A DNA stretch of 64,000 bases from contig NZ_FMHV01000002.1 of NCBI RefSeq assembly GCF_900091465.1, forward strand, positions 5,518,001-5,582,000. The letters run 5' to 3'. Made by a program: the position numbers and the translations under genes. This DNA is from Micromonospora rhizosphaerae (GTDB taxonomy: Bacteria; Actinomycetota; Actinomycetes; Mycobacteriales; Micromonosporaceae). Below, one piece after another: positions 16,881 to 26,521 of this stretch (position 1 is the stretch's first letter; each line of letters opens with the position of its first letter). The notes beneath the pieces were generated by a model, which did not search any database, was not told where the DNA came from, and was given only the letters and a program-made list of their open reading frames with translations.

Positions 16881-18287
16881 TCAAAGCGCCTTCAGGATGC
16901 CCTCGACCTGCTCGCGGGCGTCGCCGAACAGCATCCGGGTGTTCTGGCGGAAGAACAGCGGATTCTGGACGCCGGCGTAGCCGGTGCTCATCGACCGCTT
17001 GAACACGATCACGTTCTCGGCCTCCCACACCGCCAGCACCGGCATGCCGGCGATCGGGCTGCCGGGGTCCTCCAGCGCGGCCGGATTCACCGTGTCGTTG
17101 GCCCCGATGACCAGGACGACCGAGGTGTTTGCGAAGTCGTCGTTGATCTCGTCCATCTCCAGGACGATGTCGTAGGGGACCTTCGCCTCGGCGAGTAACA
17201 CGTTCATGTGCCCCGGCAGGCGGCCGGCGACCGGGTGGATGCCGAAACGGACCTCCACCCCCTCATCGATCAGCTTCCGGGTCAGCTCGGCGACGGCGCC
17301 CTGTGCGTGCGCCACAGCCATGCCGTAGCCGGGCGTGATGATCACCGACTTGGCGGTGTGCAGCAGCTCGGCGGCCTCCTCAGCGGTGATCTCGGTGTGC
17401 TCGCCCTCCATTGCCGCAGGGGCGACCGCGCCCTCGTTGCCGAAGCCCCCGGCGATCACGGAGATGAAGGATCGGTTCATCGCCCGGCACATGATGTACG
17501 AGAGGTATGCGCCGGAGGAGCCGACCAGTGCGCCGGTGAGGATCAGCAGGTTGTTGTCGAGCAGGAAGCCCGACGCCGCGGCGGCCCAGCCTGAGTAGCT
17601 GTTGAGCATCGACACAACGACCGGCATGTCGCCGCCGCCGATCGAGGCGACCAGGTGCCAGCCGAGGGCCAGTGCGAGCACCGTGACGGCGGCGAGCAGC
17701 CCCAGGCCCGGGCTCATGACGAAGGCGACGGTCAGACCGACAAACGCGGCCAGGGCAGCGACGTTGAGCCAGTTGCGGCCCGGCAGCATCAGCGGGTTGC
17801 TGTTGATCCGCGCTGACAGCTTGAGGAACGCAACGATCGAGCCGGTGAATGTCACCGCCCCGATGAAGACGCCGATGGCCACCTCGGCCGAATGGATACC
17901 CAGCAACTCGTGCGCGAGCTCGGGCTGCGCGGCGCCTTCAGCCTCGACCGACAGGTAGCCGTTCCAGCCGACCAGTACCGCGGCCAGACCGACGAAGCTG
18001 TGCAGCAACGCGATCAGCTCGGGCATGCCGGTCATCTCGATCCTACCGGCGCGCCAGATGCCGACTGCGGCGCCGAGGGCCATCGCGACGACGATCAGCG
18101 CGATCGCGGATGCCTCGACGCTGCGCGAGGCCAGGCCGACGGTCGCCACGAGCGCGAGCGCCATGCCGGCGATGCCGTAAACGATGCCGGACTTGGCGGT
18201 TTCATGCTTCGACAGGCCGGCCAGGCTCAGGACGAACAACAAGCCGGCGACGATGTAGGCCGCCGAAGCGGCGGAGACGGCAGTCAT
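16881..18287 (-). CDS. pntB: NAD(P) transhydrogenase subunit beta
   Basis: A 468-residue membrane subunit of proton-translocating transhydrogenase, which moves hydride between NADH and NADP+ driven by the proton gradient. The first 270 residues are about eight to nine membrane helices. The C-terminal NADP-binding domain has [43 protein letters not shown] as separate blocks and [14 protein letters not shown]. Length matches the family. It begins 3 bp after the end of pntA. Confidence 0.97.
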   Translation of the reverse strand: MTAVSAASAAYIVAGLLFVLSLAGLSKHETAKSGIVYGIAGMALALVATVGLASRSVEASAIALIVVAMALGAAVGIWRAGRIEMTGMPELIALLHSFVGLAAVLVGWNGYLSVEAEGAAQPELAHELLGIHSAEVAIGVFIGAVTFTGSIVAFLKLSARINSNPLMLPGRNWLNVAALAAFVGLTVAFVMSPGLGLLAAVTVLALALGWHLVASIGGGDMPVVVSMLNSYSGWAAAASGFLLDNNLLILTGALVGSSGAYLSYIMCRAMNRSFISVIAGGFGNEGAVAPAAMEGEHTEITAEEAAELLHTAKSVIITPGYGMAVAHAQGAVAELTRKLIDEGVEVRFGIHPVAGRLPGHMNVLLAEAKVPYDIVLEMDEINDDFANTSVVLVIGANDTVNPAALEDPGSPIAGMPVLAVWEAENVIVFKRSMSTGYAGVQNPLFFRQNTRMLFGDAREQVEGILKAL

Positions 18288-18289
18288 GA

Positions 18290-19828
18290 TCAGCCCCTCG
18301 TGAACATGCGAAGCATGCGGCGGGTCACGGCGAAGCCGCCGAAAACGTTGATGGAGGCCACCAGAATCGCGACGAACGCGAGGACGGTAACCAGGGTGCT
18401 GGCGTGGCCCATCTGCAACAGGGCGCCGACCACGATGATCCCGGAGATTGCGTTGGTCACCGACATCAGCGGAGTGTGCAGCGCGTGGTGCACGTGCCCG
18501 ATCACATAGAAGCCGACCACGATCGCCAATGCGAAGACGGTGAGATTCTCGATCAGGCGGCCTGGCGAGAAGGCGGTAACAAGAAAGAGCAGCACCGCTC
18601 CGAGGCCCACCACAGCGAACGTCCGGGCGGGCGACGCTGCCGGCTTCTCGGCGGGCGCGGGGGTGGCAGGCCGTGCCACGGGAGCGGCGGCCGGAGCCGC
18701 CGAGACCTGCACCTGCGGCGGGGGCCAGAGCTTCTCGCCGTTTCGGACGACGGTCATCGACCGCTGCACTACGTCGTCGAGGGCGAGCACGGCCTGCCCG
18801 TCCTTGCCGGGGGTCAGCAGCTTCATGAGGTTGACCACGTTGGTACCGAACAGCTGTGAGGCCTGGGCCGGCAGCCGGCCGGGTAGGTCGGTGTAGCCGA
18901 TGATCAACACGCCGTTGGCGGTGGTGACAACCTGATTGGGTACTGAGCCCGCCACGTTGCCGCCCTGGTCGGCGGCCATGTCGACGATCACACTGCCCGG
19001 CCGCATGCTGGCGACCATCTCCTCGGTGATCAGCCTCGGCGCGGTCCGGCCGGGGATCAACGCGGTGGTGATGATGATGTCGACGTCCCGGGCCTGCTCG
19101 GCGTAGAGCTCAGCGGCCCGGCGGTGGTAATCGTCGGACATCTCCCTGGCATAGCCGTCGGTGCTGACCTGCTGCTCGGCGTCTGGCACGGCCACATACT
19201 CACCGCCCAGCGAACGCACCTGCTCGGCGACCTCCGCGCGAACGTCGGCGGCGCGCACGATCGCGCCGAGTCTGCTCGCCGCGCCGATCGCGGCCAGCCC
19301 CGCCACGCCGGCGCCGACCACCAGCACCTTGGCCGGGGGCACCTTCCCGGCGGCGGTCACCTGGCCGGTGAAGAAGCGGCCGAAGGCGTGCGCGGCCTCA
19401 ACGACCGCGCGGTACCCGGCGATGTTGGCCATAGAACTGAGCACATCCAGCGACTGGGCCCGCGAGATCCTGGGGACGGCATCCATCGCCAGCGCCGTGA
19501 CCGACTGGGCGGCGAGCGTGTCGATCAACTCGGAATCGAGGGCCGGGGTCAGCAAGCTGACCAGCAGGGCACCACGGCGCAGCCGTGCGACCTCCTCGGC
19601 GGTCGGCTTGGCCACGTGCAGCACGACATCCGCCGACCACGCCTCAGATGTCGACCCGATCCGGGCGCCCGACCCGACATAGGACTCATCAAGGAAACTG
19701 CTGGCCAATCCGGCGCCGCTTTCAACAACCACCCCGTAACCAAGACCGGTGAGTTGACGTACAGTCGCCGGCGTAGCCGCCACCCGCGTCTCCCCTGGCC
19801 GACCCTCCCTGGGCACCCCGATCAGCAC
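18290..19828 (-). CDS. pntA: NAD(P) transhydrogenase subunit alpha, fused form
   Basis: A 512-residue subunit with the NAD-binding domain I ([39 protein letters not shown]), a proline/alanine linker near residues 385-410 and four C-terminal membrane helices ([20 protein letters not shown]). This is the single-chain layout of E. coli PntA, not the split PntAA/AB. With pntB directly downstream it forms the complete NADPH-supplying enzyme. ATG 19828 is followed by the conserved LIGVPRE. Confidence 0.97.
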   Translation of the reverse strand: MLIGVPREGRPGETRVAATPATVRQLTGLGYGVVVESGAGLASSFLDESYVGSGARIGSTSEAWSADVVLHVAKPTAEEVARLRRGALLVSLLTPALDSELIDTLAAQSVTALAMDAVPRISRAQSLDVLSSMANIAGYRAVVEAAHAFGRFFTGQVTAAGKVPPAKVLVVGAGVAGLAAIGAASRLGAIVRAADVRAEVAEQVRSLGGEYVAVPDAEQQVSTDGYAREMSDDYHRRAAELYAEQARDVDIIITTALIPGRTAPRLITEEMVASMRPGSVIVDMAADQGGNVAGSVPNQVVTTANGVLIIGYTDLPGRLPAQASQLFGTNVVNLMKLLTPGKDGQAVLALDDVVQRSMTVVRNGEKLWPPPQVQVSAAPAAAPVARPATPAPAEKPAASPARTFAVVGLGAVLLFLVTAFSPGRLIENLTVFALAIVVGFYVIGHVHHALHTPLMSVTNAISGIIVVGALLQMGHASTLVTVLAFVAILVASINVFGGFAVTRRMLRMFTRG

Positions 19829-20303
19829 GTCCCCTCCAACTCTGGTTTTGGCCCGCAGGCGCAGCGATCCATGCCGCTCGGCCTAACCAATGTCCACGCT
19901 CGACGGCGAGACGGGCCGCACTGGTTGCATTCACTCCTCCGCGCCTGGCGCAAGCGCCATCCGCCACGACGCTCGGTCAGCCCCGTCAGGGTTGACGCCC
20001 CGCTCCGGCGGGACACACAAGCGGTTCGCGTGACGGTGGCGCAGAGCCCTTGCTTTGCTTTTTCGCGACGCCGGACCGCCCCTCTCGTCTCGCCCGGGTT
20101 GGCCGCACCCTTCCGGTATCGACCGCTGCGGGTCCGCAGCCAGGTGATCAAGTGCTGACTGGGCACTGTATGGGAGACCACCCACCCGCACCTAGGCCGT
20201 TCGGCCTGTACGTTCGGCCAATTAAGGACGCGGAAGCTCAGCTTCGGCGCCTAGCTGTATTGACCACGAGCGTTGTTGACGGCGTGTCGGCTTGATCAAT
20301 AGG
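19829..20303. other. Gene-free stretch upstream of pntA
   Basis: About 475 bp with no believable gene on either strand. It must hold the pntA promoter on the left. On the right it runs into an IS481-type remnant. Confidence 0.5.
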
Positions 20304-20685
20304 GAGACCTCCGGCGAGGTGTGAGGTGCTGACGCCCACATCCGAACCGGAGGTCTCGATGGCCCACCGTAATGCCCGCCTGACCGTGTACGCCCGCCGG
20401 CTGCTCATCGCGCGTGTCGTCGGCGAGGGCCGGCCGGTCGCCCACGTGGTCAAGGAACTCGGCTGCGCGCGGGCGACCGGCTACCAGTGGCTGGCCCGCT
20501 GGCGAGCAGAAGGCGACGTCGGCCTTGTCGACCGGCCCAGCGTGGCCCACCGACTGCCCCACAGGACGCCCGCCGCGGTGGAGGCACGGGTATTCCAGCT
20601 GCTCATCGTCTGCAGGCTCGGCCCCGCCGGCTGGCACCGCTGCTGGACATGCCCGGTCGCACCGTCACCGTTGAAGCCGCCGTGA
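20304..20685 (+). mobile_element. IS481-type element remnant: transposase N-terminus with upstream inverted repeat
   Basis: From ATG 20359 a 108-residue frame starts MAHRNARLTVYARRLLIARV, then ELGCARATGYQWLARWRAEGDVGLVDR, the N-terminal helix-turn-helix region of IS481 transposases. The DDE domain is missing and the frame runs into foreign sequence before the stop at 20685. Just before the start, GAGACCTCCGG (20304-20314) and CCGGAGGTCTC (20347-20357) are perfect 11-bp inverted arms. Confidence 0.75.
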
Positions 20686-20802
20686 GTACGGCGAGGAGAT
20701 GCAGATCAAGGCCAGCCCCGGCGACGCGCCCGAGTGGTGGGCGCACCCCCGGTTCGTCGACCCGTGCGTGCCCTGCGGGTGGGCCTCCCCGCCACGACGG
20801 GA

Positions 20803-21075
20803 TCAGCGCACGACGGCGTACCGCACATGAACAGCGTACGGCGAGCGGTGGACCGAAAGGATCTTGAGGTCGATATCGCGGTCGAAGCCCTCGAAGAGCC
20901 CTTTCCCCCGGCCGAGGACGACCGGAGCGGTGGTGATGCCGAGCTCGTCGACCACCCCCGCCGTGAGCGCCTGCCGGATGATGTCAGCGCCCCCGCCAAT
21001 GGCGATGCCGCTGTCGCCGGCCGCCCGCCGGGCCGCCGCCAGCGCCTCCTCGAACCCGTTGACCATGAGGAAACC
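20803..21075 (-). pseudogene. Dihydrofolate reductase/RibD C-terminal domain protein, 5' truncated
   Basis: The last 83 or so residues (FEEALAAARRAAG, IGGGADIIRQALTAGVVDEL, APVVLGRGKGLFEGFD) match the C-terminal half of the dihydrofolate reductase-like family used for general flavin/NADPH reduction. The N-terminal half with the cofactor loop is absent; upstream lies other sequence next to a Tn3 remnant. The stop is at 20803. Non-functional. Confidence 0.7.
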
Positions 21076-21104
21076 GGTGCTCGGTACCGGTCGATCTGGG
21101 GGTG

Positions 21105-21311
21105 ATGGCTGCGGCGGACGGCACGGCCGAAACACTCAAGCTGCTGCTGGAGGTGTGCACGGTACGCAGCCCGGACGACCCGAGAGCGCTGCACATCACC
21201 ACCAACCTCGCCCGCGCCAGCGACCAGCTCACCGTGGCCGCCGACCGAATCGGCACCGTGTTCGCGGTCGGCCGGGACGTCGCCGCGGCGATTGTGGAGC
21301 AACACGAGTAG
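21105..21311 (+). CDS. Hypothetical small protein, 68 residues
   Basis: From ATG 21105 (GTG 21102 is possible) the frame encodes an Ala/Leu/Thr-rich helical protein ending GRDVAAAIVEQHE. The third codon position is almost always G or C, as in real genes here. It sits between a truncated reductase and a Tn3 transposase relic and ends close to the broken end of the latter, so it may be a passenger gene or a C-terminal scrap. No family recognised. Confidence 0.4.
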   Translation: MAAADGTAETLKLLLEVCTVRSPDDPRALHITTNLARASDQLTVAADRIGTVFAVGRDVAAAIVEQHE

Positions 21312-21344
21312 CCGCCAACGCCATGGTGGCCGTGATCGGATCCA

Positions 21345-22711
21345 GTCGCCCTCGTCCGGGTCGGCGTCGTCGGGATCGCGCAGCGACCGCCAGGCGCCGC
21401 CGCAGTCGGGTAGCCGGAACGAGTGGTCGCCGTGCACGTTGATATGCCGGCGCACGTACGCCGACAGGCGGGCCACGCCGTCCTCCAGCACCGGGTAGCC
21501 CTGCGCCCGCAGCTTGGCCAACGCCCGGTCCAGATAGACCGGGCTCCACAACGTCACGCAATTCAGGACGAGCCCGAGCGCGCCGAGCTGGTCTTCCTGC
21601 CCGTCGCGGTACGCCCGGTGCAGCTCCCCCTTGCGGCCGTAGAAGATATGCCGGGCCAGGTCGTGACGCCCCTCGTTGAGGTTGCGCATCGCCTTCATTT
21701 CACGCCGGTACGCCGGGTCGTCGACGAATGTGAGCACGTGCAGGGTCTTGAAGATCCGCCCGTACATGGCGAACGCATCACCGAGCTGGGTGGGCCGACC
21801 ATCGCGCTGCAAGATACGGATTACGTCGTGGGCCGACACGGTATGGGTGTAGATCGAGCAGACGATCCGCAGGATGTCGCTCCAGTGCCGGGCGATCTTC
21901 TCCAGGTCGATGGTGCCGCGGGCAGCCCGGTCCAGCGCGGCGTAGTCGGCGCCGCGGTTGATCCGCCACAGCTTCGCGTCGGGCAGATCGGCCAGCACCG
22001 GCCCTTAGTCGAACCCGAGCAGCGTCACGATGGCGAACACGATGTCGGAGTACGAGCCCTGGTCGGTGATCAAAACCTCGGGCCGGCGGTCGCTGTCGGG
22101 GTTGAAGATCAGGTCCACGAAGTGCAGGGTGTCTTTCGCCGCGCCCGACACGACCCGGCCGGCCAGCCCGATGCGCTGGTCAGAGATCATGTTGAGCCAG
22201 GTCACGCCCTTCTTGCGGGCGAAGTACTTCGGGCTGGGCCGGGCGTCGATGCTGCGCACCGGCACGACGAACCGCACCCCATCCACCGCGGCGACCATCC
22301 CGCCGCCCCACGCCTGCGCCAGGCCGATACCGGCCTGGGTATCGATGAGTACCGCATTGGCCGCGATGTAGGTGTCCGGGCGCAGGTAGTGCTGGTCGAC
22401 GTGGGCCAGCCGGGCAGGCCGTCGGCGCCCACGCTCAGGTGCGTGTTGGCGTCCAGGCCCGCGGCGGTCGCTCGCCACGCCTCGTCCAGGTCACCAGCGT
22501 GGGCCTCCAGCAGCTCGCTGGGGTCTTCGGGCAGCAGCAACGCGGACAGTACCGGCTGCTTGACCGCCTCCCACGCGTCGTCGGACAGCAGCCGGGCCCG
22601 CGGGTCGGCGAACCGGTCGGACACCTTGGCGAAAATGTCGCGGCGCTTGAGGCCGGCGTGGAACAGCTCCAGCACGCAGAACACGTGCTTGACTCGGCGC
22701 TCGGCGAGTGA
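21345..22711 (-). pseudogene. Tn3-family transposase (TnpA) C-terminal half, decayed
   Basis: The order is ERRVKHVFCVLELFHAGLKR, then DQHYLRPDTYIAANAVLIDT, then LITDQGSYSDIVFAIVTLLG, then LADLPDAKLWRINRGADYAA, the catalytic part of Tn3 transposases. Two lesions are visible: a one-base frameshift at about 22405-22415 and an in-frame TAA at 22005-22007, between LLGFD and GPVLADLPD. The N-terminal half and the terminal repeats are not seen. It is a dead fragment of a cut-and-copy transposon. Confidence 0.88.
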
Positions 22712-22782
22712 CCTGACTCACTGATGTCACAAACCGCCGGACGCGCGGTGTCTTGAGGCCGCACCTTGAAGAAGGAGAGGCC

Positions 22783-23985
22783 ATGGCTGAGAACACCGAT
22801 GTCATCGTGGTCGGCGGCGGATACGCCGGCGTGATGGCGGCCAACCGCCTGACGCGGCGCGACGGCGTGACAGTGACCCTGATCAACCCGCGTCCGGCCT
22901 TTGTCGAGCGGATCCGCCTGCACCAGCTCGTCGGCGGGTCGGACGACGCGGTGGTGGACTACCAAAGGATTCTGGCCGGCGGCGTCGGGCTGGTGGTCGA
23001 CACCGTGACCCGGATCGACACGTCCGAGCGTCGCGTGACCCTGGCGAGCGGCGGCACGCTCGGCTACGACTACCTGATCTACGCCGTGGGCAGCGGCAGC
23101 GCCGACCCGAGCGTGCCCGGCGCGGCAGAGCACGCCTACCCGATCTCCATCCTGGAGGAGGCGCGGCGGCTGCGGCCGGTCGTCGACGCCGCGCCCGCAT
23201 CGGCCGCGGTGACGGTGGTGGGAGCCGGGTCGACCGGCCTTGAAACCGCTTCCGAGCTGGCGGAGCTGGGCCGGAAGGTGACCCTGGTGTGCGGAAAGGT
23301 GCTCGGGCCCTACCTGCATCCCCGGGCCCGGCGCTCGGTGGCCGAGCGGCTCACCACGCTCGGCGTGACCGTGATCGAGGGCCCCGGCGCGACGGTGACG
23401 GGCGTGACACGCGATGCCGTCCAGCTCGCCGACGGCCGCGAGTTGCGCAGCGGCGTGACCATCTGGACCGCGGGATTCGGCGTGCCGGATCTGGCCGCCC
23501 GCAGCGGGCTGAGCACGGATGCCTTGGGGCGCCTGCTCACCGACGAGACGCTCACGAGCGTGGACGACGCACGCGTCGTCGCGGCCGGGGACTCGGCGGC
23601 ACCGTCGAACCTGCCGGTGCGGATGAGCTGCCAGTCCGCGGTGCAGCTGGGCCCGCAGGCCGCCGAGACGGTGCTGAGCCGGATCGCCGGCAAGCAGCCC
23701 GCCGACTTCAACGTCGGGTTTTTCGGCCAGTGCATCAGCCTGGGGCGCCGCGCCGGAATCGTCCAGTACGCCAAGAAAGACGACACCGTGACAGGGGTGT
23801 CTTACCTGGGCGGCGGGTCCATGGCGATGCTCAAGGAGGCCGTGTGCAAGAGCACCATCTGGCAGATGGCGCAAGAGGCGCGCAGACCCGGCTCGCTCAA
23901 TCTCTGGTTCAAGGATCGCCAGCGCCAGGAGCTGCGGCGCGCCAAGGCCGGCGAGGCGCCGACGGTCACCGGCCGGCGGGCCTAA
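22783..23985 (+). CDS. NADH dehydrogenase-like FAD/NAD(P) disulfide-oxidoreductase fold protein
   Basis: A 400-residue flavoprotein with an FAD-binding GxGxxA motif at the N-terminus (VIVVGGGYAGVMAANRL), an NAD-binding motif near 150 (VTVVGAGSTGLETASELAEL) and the second FAD block ARVVAAGDSAAP. The fold is that of type II NADH dehydrogenases. AGGAGAGG precedes ATG 22783. The ECF41 sigma gene follows after 14 bp. ECF41 sigma factors are typically paired with a small oxidoreductase or carboxymuconolactone-type gene, so this is the likely regulatory target or partner. The electron acceptor is unknown. Confidence 0.88.
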   Translation: MAENTDVIVVGGGYAGVMAANRLTRRDGVTVTLINPRPAFVERIRLHQLVGGSDDAVVDYQRILAGGVGLVVDTVTRIDTSERRVTLASGGTLGYDYLIYAVGSGSADPSVPGAAEHAYPISILEEARRLRPVVDAAPASAAVTVVGAGSTGLETASELAELGRKVTLVCGKVLGPYLHPRARRSVAERLTTLGVTVIEGPGATVTGVTRDAVQLADGRELRSGVTIWTAGFGVPDLAARSGLSTDALGRLLTDETLTSVDDARVVAAGDSAAPSNLPVRMSCQSAVQLGPQAAETVLSRIAGKQPADFNVGFFGQCISLGRRAGIVQYAKKDDTVTGVSYLGGGSMAMLKEAVCKSTIWQMAQEARRPGSLNLWFKDRQRQELRRAKAGEAPTVTGRRA

Positions 23986-23999
23986 GGAGAGGTGCCGGG

Positions 24000-24896
24000 A
24001 TGAGCGACCACGCCGGTGACCCGGCGACCGAGACCTTCGTTGCCCACCGAAACCTGCTGTTCACCGTCGCCTACGAGATCCTCGGATCGGCGGCCGACGC
24101 GGAGGACGTGCTGCAGGAGACCTGGCTGCGGTGGGTCAAGGTCGATCTGGATCAGGTACGCGATCAGCGCGCCTACCTGATCCGGATCACCACCCGCCAG
24201 TCGCTCAACCGCCTGCGCACCCTGCAGCGGCGCAAGGAGGCGTATGTCGGTCCCTGGCTGCCCGAGCCGCTGCTCACCGCGCCGGACACGGCCGAGGATG
24301 TCGAGCTGGCCGAGAGTGTGTCGATGGCGATGATGCTCGTCCTCGAGACGCTCTCGCCGACCGAGCGCGCCGTCTTCGTGCTGCGCGAGGCGTTCGAGGT
24401 CAGCTACGACGAGATCGCGGCGGCCATCGACAAGAGCCCGGCGGCCGTACGCCAGATCGCGCACCGCGCCCGGCGGCACGTCGATGCCCGCCGCCCCCGC
24501 AAGGTGGTCTCCCCGAGCGAAAGGCGGGCGGCGCTGGAGGCGTTCCAGCGCGCGGTCGAGACCAGCGACCTGCGGGGCCTGCTCGACGTGCTCGCGCCCG
24601 AGGTGGTCGTGGTCAGCGACGGCGGCGGCTTCAAACAGGCCGCGCTGCGGCCGATCGTCGGCGCGGAGAAGGCGGTCCGCATGTTCATCGGTAGCATGCA
24701 AAAGGTCGGAGGCACGCTCACCACCGAACCGACCGTGATCAACGGCAGCCCGGCACTGCTGTTTCGCGTCGACGGGGAGATCGACGGCGTCGCCGCGCTG
24801 CGGATCGAGGACGCCCGCGTCACCGGCATCTACTACGTCCGTAACCCGGAGAAGCTGTCCCGTATCGGGTCCGAAACCCCGCTCACCCTGCACTGA
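24000..24896 (+). CDS. sigJ: ECF41-type RNA polymerase sigma factor (SigJ-like)
   Basis: A 298-residue sigma factor. Region 2 is at about 12-80 (LFTVAYEILGSAADAEDVLQETWLRW), region 4 at about 115-165 (LSPTERAVFVLREAFEVSYDEIA). A C-terminal SnoaL-like domain of about 120 residues (RAALEAFQRAVETSDLRGLLD to GIYYVRNPEKL) is the ECF41 feature that regulates activity in place of an anti-sigma factor. AAGGAGAGG lies 8 bases upstream of ATG 24000. It is in operon with the flavoprotein. Confidence 0.93.
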   Translation: MSDHAGDPATETFVAHRNLLFTVAYEILGSAADAEDVLQETWLRWVKVDLDQVRDQRAYLIRITTRQSLNRLRTLQRRKEAYVGPWLPEPLLTAPDTAEDVELAESVSMAMMLVLETLSPTERAVFVLREAFEVSYDEIAAAIDKSPAAVRQIAHRARRHVDARRPRKVVSPSERRAALEAFQRAVETSDLRGLLDVLAPEVVVVSDGGGFKQAALRPIVGAEKAVRMFIGSMQKVGGTLTTEPTVINGSPALLFRVDGEIDGVAALRIEDARVTGIYYVRNPEKLSRIGSETPLTLH

Positions 24897-25194
24897 GACG
24901 ACCTTAAGCATCTACGTCTATCGGGTCGATTGCGGGAAATCCTTTGCCTGCGCCTGCTGCGCCGCACGGCCGCGGACGTCACCGCCGCCGAGCCGGTCGT
25001 CCTGGCCGGCGCGCTGACCCGGCGGGCGCAACCCAACACCGGCGCACGCGGGCCGCGAGCTCAGCAAAACGCTGGCACGCGCCGACCACGCGAGCCCAGC
25101 AAGACGCCCACCCCGCGAGCGCGGGAGAAACCCAGGCGCTCCCGTGGTGTTCCACCGTCGAAAAGGACGGCACACCGCGGGCGTACGTCTGAGG
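24897..25194. other. Gene-free stretch between sigJ and a broken membrane-protein gene
   Basis: About 300 bp, rich in Arg/Pro-type random frames. No gene, repeat or promoter can be named. Confidence 0.45.
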
Positions 25195-25649
25195 TCAGCC
25201 CTGCCCACCGACCTCGCCGAGGCGTACGGAAGGACCGGGTTTGGTCTCCTTGACGGGCAGCATCATGAGGATCGAGAGGATCAGGAGGCCACCCAATATC
25301 ACCGCCACGCCGATCTTGTCGATGCTCGGGAAGACGTCCAGGTGCAGCAGGTGCCACAGGAAGTGGATCGCGTTGTAGATCAACCATGCGCCCCCAGTCA
25401 CCGCCAGGGACTCCCGGGGGGGGTCGGGCGGCGCAGCGCCCACACGCTCAGCACCAGCAGCGCCAGGTTGAGCGCCCCCACGTCGCGGGCCAGATGCTCG
25501 TTGTACGGGCCGAGCGCCGCCACCCAGTGGAGCCCCGGCGCCGGGAAGTCGTTGTAGAACGACAGCGGGAACGCCGCCGCCCACACCCCCTGGTAGGCCG
25601 CCGCCACTGCCAGCAGCCCGGCCATCCAGCGCTTGGCCGCCACGGTCAT
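25195..25649 (-). pseudogene. Four-helix membrane protein broken by a frameshift in a G8 run
   Basis: From ATG 25649 the first frame gives two helices (WMAGLLAVAAAYQGVWAAAF, ALNLALLVLSVWALRRP). At the eight-G run 25416-25423 the frame must shift to continue as SLAVTGGAWLIYNAIHFLWH and IGVAVILGGLLILSILMMLP, ending at 25195. Joined, it is a protein of about 150 residues with four membrane segments, like the DUF4345-type small membrane proteins; family uncertain. The start overlaps the upstream SDR-fragment stop as ATGA. A homopolymer sequencing error is a real alternative to a true mutation. Confidence 0.65.
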
Positions 25650-25954
25650 CGCGACGCCGCCCACTGCTCGAAGGGGATCTTCCCGCTGTGGAAGTCGCCG
25701 GCCGGCAGCACGCCACCGTTCGCCATCGCCTTACCGACGGGCACCGTCAGCACCAGTTTGCCCTTGGCCAGGCGGCGCATCATCGATGCCATCTTCAGCA
25801 CCTCGGGGCCGGCCAGCTCGGTCGCCCGGCCCTGGGCGGGGCCTTCGGCCAGGCGTACGAGCTCGGCGGCGACCTCGGAGGCGGCGACCGGCCGGCTCAA
25901 CATCAACGGCGCCACCGTCACCGGGCCAGGCACCTTGTCGAGTGTTTTCGGCAA
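25646..25954 (-). pseudogene. SDR/NmrA-type oxidoreductase C-terminal fragment
   Basis: About 100 residues with SEVAAELVRLAEGPAQGRATELAGPEVLKMASMMRR (in parts) and AMANGGVLPAG, which match the C-terminal end of NAD(P)-binding NmrA-like proteins. The Rossmann N-terminus is missing; upstream is ISAs1-linked sequence. It is translationally coupled to the following membrane protein, so the two once formed an operon. Confidence 0.6.
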
Positions 25955-26196
25955 GCCTTATGAGCACCACGCCGGCAACGTCATTGAGCACCACATCCTG
26001 ATCGATCGATTCGAATGGGGCAACGGGCAGCGAGTTTGGAGTCCACCCTCGTGGCAGGGCCCCTGGCAAAGTCGTGAGGGTGCCCGTCTTGATGTGGTTG
26101 GTGTAGACGCGCCCTTGCTGGTGGTAGCAGGGCGGGCATGACCGGTTCCGGTGATCATCGAGGTTCCTACGCCTTGTTGATCGTCCGAAGTGAGTC

Positions 26197-26520
26197 ATGC
26201 CCGCGCTGCCATCATCGCTGATCTCGTCCTTGTCCGGCGCACCGGCGGTCACCGTGTTCGAAGCCGCTGCTGGGCTGCCCGCGGCGCTGGCCGGTCTGCC
26301 AGATCCCCCAGCTCACCGCGGGGTGCGGCACCGGCTGACGGTCGTGGTCGCCGCGGCCGTGTGTGCCGTGGTGGCCGGCTACCACTCATACACCGCGATC
26401 GCCGAGTGGATCGCTGATGTCCCGGCCGCGACCGCGCTCGCGCTGGGCATCACCCCGGACCGGCGCCCATCGGAAGCGATGATCCGCATCCTTGGCGCCG
26501 TCGCCAAGGTTGGCGCAGCG
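26197..26520 (+). mobile_element. ISAs1-family transposase N-terminal fragment
   Basis: About 108 residues, with the family block LPDPPAHRGVRHRLTVVVAA and YTAIAEWIADVPA, then PSEAMIRILGAVAKVG. This is the associated N-terminal domain of ISAs1/H-repeat transposases. The DDE domain is gone: similarity ends at 26520, two bases from the stop of the methyltransferase gene on the other strand. Confidence 0.8.
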
Positions 26521-26521
26521 G

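Noticed and set aside
19124..20158. Plus-strand open frame of 344 codons
   Set aside because: It is antisense to the well-supported pntA gene and then crosses a gene-free stretch; composition is that of a shadow frame.
25946..25957. TTTTCGGCAAG resembling the end of the IS3-type copies at 45816-45827
   Set aside because: Only about 11 bases agree, and the sequence on the element side is the SDR fragment, not transposon; probably chance.
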